64,000 nucleotides of DNA from the NCBI RefSeq assembly GCF_026230105.1, contig NC_079474.1, forward strand, positions 42,980,294-43,044,293, in the 5' to 3' direction. The DNA comes from Diorhabda sublineata (lineage: Eukaryota > Arthropoda > Insecta > Coleoptera > Chrysomelidae). Below, one piece after another: positions 59,611-64,000 of the stretch. Both the position numbers and the translations under genes were made by a program. Numbering within the stretch: position 1 is the stretch's first letter; every line of letters begins with the position of its first letter. A model generated the notes under the pieces. It worked only from the letters and a program-made list of their open reading frames with translations, was not told the origin of the DNA and did not search any database.

Positions 59611-61844
59611 TGGTCAAATAACGTCATTAACGTCGTAGAAAGAAATTACTTCATGTGAAATATACAATTTTTAAAAGGATACTCTTAATTGGTCTTTTGA
59701 TTCGACTAGAAGCTGAAAAAATATCGCAACTAGTGCTAATAAAGCATCGCTAGATCTTAAAAATGCTTGATTTTTCAATCATGGAAACGAACATGCTTCA
59801 ATCAATGTTTACTTAATATCCATCGTGATTTGTACCTACACACTAGAATAAGCAATTCAGCTAATTAAATTTTGATAGTAATCATAATTGTAATAATTTC
59901 TTTGGAAGAATCCCAACGACTGCGTCATCTTTTTACATATACTTCTCTCTAATTACCAGTGAAAATCATTGACATATGCTGATATTTAACCAACACAAAA
60001 CTTATATATTCATATAGCAACACGTTTTATTAGACTTCGTTGGAGAGAAAATGAAGGAATAGGAGAAGAAACGACTTTTTTAGGTAATATAAGCCTATTT
60101 AAGTGCGGTACTAGATTTTCAGTTGTTGGAATCGATTCGTTCGAGAAAATGAAATTTTATATATTTTCTGTTCATTTGCGGGGGAGTACTGAACGTATAA
60201 TAAAAGAGAATTGGGGTGAAAATCCATAGTTATACTTAATGGTTATATAAATTGTCATGTTATACGTTAAATAAGGAGGATTTTTATGTTTTATTATGTA
60301 GTAGTTTTTCCTGTCTTCTCAGTTTATTTATGAGAAATGTTCATTAACATATTTTGATAGGTTGACGTTTACTTAAGTGAACTGAAAATAACGAATATTC
60401 AAGACAAATACAAAACTACTGTTTGAATTAAGTACAATACAATAAGATACGACAATAATAAATTAGCAAACACATTAAAAAGCAATACGTACTCTTCTAT
60501 TTTCTTGGTGCACAGGGCAACATTTGCAAAAAATGAGAGAGTGAGGGGTGTCATTTGTATGAATCATATGAATGTCAGACACTTTGATACCTGCGGTTTT
60601 TCAATTGATAAATTTTTTGTTTTAGAATAGAAATCTCTATTTTTACTTGGTTCTATTTTCCAATTATGACACTATCAAATAACGGACATTAGTTAGTTGA
60701 GTAGAGTTGTTTGATAAAATAGATTTGCAAAAAATTTCTGTAGTAATGGGCCGTAACGTGGATATACAAACGTCCTTAATATGAATCTTCCATGTCCGGG
60801 TAGAATTTATCCTTATGTTTTTCACTGTAATAACTTAAGCTTTTTTGAAAAGCGATCTAGGTGGTTATGGAGGTAATGAACTTTTCTGTTCATGTTATAA
60901 CCGAAAATATTATCAATTCTTTTCTTCATGATGACTAGTCAAATTTTATATTACATAGGCAAATGAGCAACCTCTTCAACGTTACAATTTCTTAACAATA
61001 CGAGTAAACTTATCTTCAACGATTGTAGAACTATTAGGAATGCTACAGATAATCTGGTACTATCCAGTCGACTGCCTTCATTTGCAGTTCTATGAATTTT
61101 CAAATCGTAAGACTATTATCACAAAGAAGAGAAATGTTATCCAAGTCAGAAATTTCCTAGATATTAGAAAAATTATTCTACATTATTGGAGTATGGAAGC
61201 TAAAGCACCGATCCTATTTGACATCTTTTCGTCCGGTAGCGTGTAAATTAGTTAAAATTTCTTCAATATTAAGCACAGGATTACAACAAGAACTTTTCTT
61301 TTCTTTTTTCTTTCAGTCCTGCTTCTGTATTTGTTATAAAATTTTTATATCATGTATAACCTGAACTATCCATCAATAATTTCGTCTTACTGATAATATT
61401 TCCTCCATTTTGTAGCTCTCTTTTTTCCATGTGATATTTAAATTCATTAAATGTGTCCATATTGTCGCAATCTTTTCGACTCAAATGTGTTTTCTATATC
61501 TTCATTTTTTCAATTTATTTCCAATTCTATTGTTCCTAAGTTAAATTTCAATTCAATAATCTCCATAGAGTTACTATGGAGATTATGAAGAGCCTGAATC
61601 CCGTCGACGAAACCAGTCAAATTGATTAGAATAATGAAATAACAATCGACCGGGAGATTTATAGCTATTTAATAAATTTTCAAAGGTTCAAGCTTGATTC
61701 AGATAACCAAATACACTAGAGGTCTTCCTGCACAATCTGGTTCAATGTATGTTGTGATTTTTCTGTCTTTGGGAAGGTGATCTTTTATGATATTTTTGCC
61801 ACAAAAAAACATTATTTATTTTACTGCTAGCTTCAAATGACGCT
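59611..61844. other. AT-rich non-coding DNA
   Basis: No gene, repeat or transposon protein recognised. Confidence 0.5.
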
Positions 61845-62010
61845 ACTATTAATTGAGGGCAAGATAGAAGGCTGGAGAGGAATCAGAAGAAGAAAAATGT
61901 ATTAACTGCGAAATATCATACAACGGACAGGCCTACACGATATACAGTCGTTAATGGACGCCGCAAAGAATAGAAAGATAATGGAAAATGTTGTAAACAT
62001 CCATTAATGT
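61845..62010 (+). mobile_element. RTE-like retrotransposon tail relic
   Basis: The plus strand reads LEGKIEGWRGIRRRKMY, one stop, then LRNIIQRTGLHDIQSLMDAA and KNRKIMENVVNI. The pattern EGKIEGxRGxGRRxxxWLxN, then TGLxxxxLxxxAxxR, is the last conserved block of a common insect endonuclease-reverse transcriptase. It is a small fragment, with one stop and no frameshift visible. Confidence 0.7.
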
Positions 62011-62919
62011 ATTGCATTAGAATAGAGAGAAGATTTATGAATTTTTAATAGTGGATGGAGGGCTACGCAAAAATTCAGGCGGGAGAATATTTGCATATTC
62101 TAATTTTGAGAATATTGTTTCTATTCATGCATTTAATCTTTCCAAGACAATAATAGCAAAGTACCAAACTTAAGGCACTTCTTTTTTGCAATTGTTCACT
62201 ATCACAAATGTTTCACACATTTTTCACATACGAAATATATGCGATTCAGCAAGATAAGCCCTTTTACAAAGTCAAAATTGATTTTTTATACTTAGTATAC
62301 TAGAAAATGAGAAAAACTCACAAAAAATTACATAAAAAATGATCCAAGTTCGACGATCCTGACTTAGTAGATATTAAGTAAGCGAGGAAAATTTACAGAA
62401 AATGGGAAAGTCAGTTGCAAAAATGATCAAAGAACGACCATTCTGAGAAATTAGTAGAAGTGGAGAAAGATTCAAAAGCAATTCCTAGGATTTAATAAGA
62501 AATTAAAGCATGCAATTTAGTTTCTCACGAAGATTATGGGTAATATCAAATATTTATTTCTCGTTTATATGGATCATACATAAACATCAATTTTCGGTGT
62601 GTTTTTACGAAACAAAATATCAGCTTAAATTAAGCTGTAAACACATAAATTTGGTATAGGTGGCGTCGGACACAAGATGCGAGGAAAATTATCCTTCCTA
62701 TTATCATTTTCCATCGTTTAACGTATGTCACAATGGTGTTGACACAAAATTAAGGTTAAAAATAGGTTGTGAGAATACGATAACAAAATTTCTTTGTCTT
62801 TGTAAACAGGAAGTTGTTAATTTCCTTGACATTCGCTAGATGTTTTATATAAGTTGCATTGAAATGTCATATAAGCTGGAAATAAGAAAAATCATCATTT
62901 GGAAATCGGATCGACTAGT
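62011..62919. other. AT-rich spacer
   Basis: No gene recognised. The 62640-62900 part may contain the 5' end of the next element, but no terminal repeat was defined. Confidence 0.45.
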
Positions 62920-63650
62920 CAAATGCAAACCTCCCAAAAACCAAGAATTTTAACACGAGAAAGAGCAAAAAGATTAGTACGAAGAGCAAAACATAATGTG
63001 CGCGTGAATACCATATTTCAAAGAGTACTGTACCAAAGTAGTTAGCAAGGAATGGTCAAAAATACCAAAAAAAGATGAAAGTGTCTTAAATATATTGTGA
63101 ACCATTAAGAACGGATACCAAAATGGTGTCCTCAACTTAGACGGATACATTTTGCCAATGAGAGAATCATTGTTATGGACGATAAAAATATTTGCCAATT
63201 CGGAAAAAAGTACACGATGGTTTTTATACGAACAATATAGAAGAGTGCTCTAACAATGTAAAATATGAAGAAAAAGTAAAATTCTCCGATAAAGTTCTGG
63301 TCTAGTGTGCGATTGCGACCAGAGGGATATTCAGACCCTATGTGGCTCGAATTAGAGGGAGGAAGCTCTTGATTCTGGAAGGTTTATCAAGAACTATCAC
63401 TCTAAATAAGTTATGTTATGGCCGGAATTGCGTACTGCAATTATGTAACGGCAACTCAAAATTCGCTATATCAATATAACAAACCTTTGGTATCAAAACA
63501 AGATAACTCCACTAATTAACCTCACTGAAGTTTTTTGGGTGTTTTTATCTCACAAAATTACCTAATGAAAGATTTTGCAACCCCTGTTGCTGGATACTTG
63601 GTTGTTAATTATGGTAAAAAAAAGTTTCATTAAGGATACTTATCAAAAAT
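62920..63650 (+). mobile_element. Tc1/mariner-superfamily relic (maT/DD37-like)
   Basis: In shifting plus-strand frames: KPRILTRERAKRLVRRA near 62940-62990, ERIIVMDDKN (first catalytic block, V-DDE type) near 63160-63190, a remnant of YFTLSN and FYTNNIEE near 63220-63245, then KVKFSDKVLVWCAIATRGI (about 63272-63330). The order and the KxxVWxAIxxxGI block fit the maT/DD37-type branch of the IS630-Tc1-mariner superfamily. The second and third catalytic blocks are decayed beyond recognition. It is inactive, with several stops and shifts. Confidence 0.6.
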
Positions 63651-64000
63651 ATATAGTAAAATATGTTTTGCCAAAAATATTGGAACATAACGGATTTATT
63701 ATACGGAGATTGATTGATTTCTCCTCTGAAAACTCAATTAAGTAAGCTTCTCATGCTTCAGTTCAACGCTCGGTATAAAACATAGACTAAAAAACTGTAA
63801 ATTTCCATTCACTCTAGATAAAACTAGATGGTTCCAGATCCTTCTTTGTTCCCTCAACATCGTCGGTATTTAAAAATAGCCATAGGTATGAAAAGAATTG
63901 AAATTGTCTCTCTATCCACTGTCGAGTCGTTTGGTGAATGGTTATCCTCCTATTTTCTTATTTTATTGGCATGTGACTCAAATCCTCTTCTGAATTCGCA
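63651..64000. other. AT-rich sequence to the window end
   Basis: No feature recognised. Confidence 0.5.

Noticed and set aside
1..64000. CRISPR arrays, rRNA or tRNA genes, bacterial genes
   Set aside because: No regularly spaced repeats, no recognisable RNA gene and no bacterial-type gene organisation were seen.

Overview
This is a low-GC stretch of a eukaryotic nuclear genome, almost certainly an insect and plausibly a beetle. Three things point that way: a split gene with GT-AG introns, homology of its exons to insect Stac, and a transposon load typical of insects (mariner/Tc1 relics, RTE-like and other non-LTR retrotransposons, a short Helitron, fold-back MITEs). There is no sign of bacterial gene density, operons or CRISPR. 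Species cannot be named from the sequence.

The only host gene I can recognise is on the minus strand at 49.3-58.6 kb. Three exons (58438-58556, 57089-57253, 49288-49530) have consensus splice sites and compatible phases. They encode a complete C1 (cysteine-rich) domain followed by a Stac-type linker. The rest of the gene, including the expected SH3 part, was not found. One further open exon-like block at 35246-35607 (minus) fits the splice phase but is unproven. A plus-strand exon-like block at 45439-45568 and weaker ones at 2.7-5.2 kb may belong to an unknown gene or be relics.

Layout: 0-6 kb mostly featureless, with a few odd open segments; 6-9.3 kb a mariner relic, a DD41D transposase relic and a 512-bp non-autonomous Helitron; 10-13.3 kb decayed non-LTR pieces and a fold-back MITE; 15.5-17.8 kb a fresh-looking 5'-truncated RTE-like insertion with a perfect target-site duplication, next to an irritans-type mariner relic; 19.9-21.4 kb a broken copy of a repeated arthropod protein family; 23.4-24.2 kb a Tc1 relic; 29.4-35.2 kb a palindromic MITE, mariner-like relics and a TIR element; 36.4-40.3 kb a 124-bp direct repeat pair, a non-LTR relic and a second copy of the 13-kb MITE; 44-48.4 kb a mariner relic, a MITE and a non-LTR reverse transcriptase relic; 49-59 kb the Stac exons, with retrotransposon pieces and a TIR element in the long intron; 59-64 kb three more transposon relics and otherwise plain sequence.

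The window is best read as the intron-rich body of one large neuronal/muscle gene, with flanking DNA filled by successive waves of transposons. I found no convincing new multi-gene system. The most informative structures are the intact truncated RTE insertion, the Helitron with both termini, the TIR element carrying an RTE fragment, and the unexplained open blocks.
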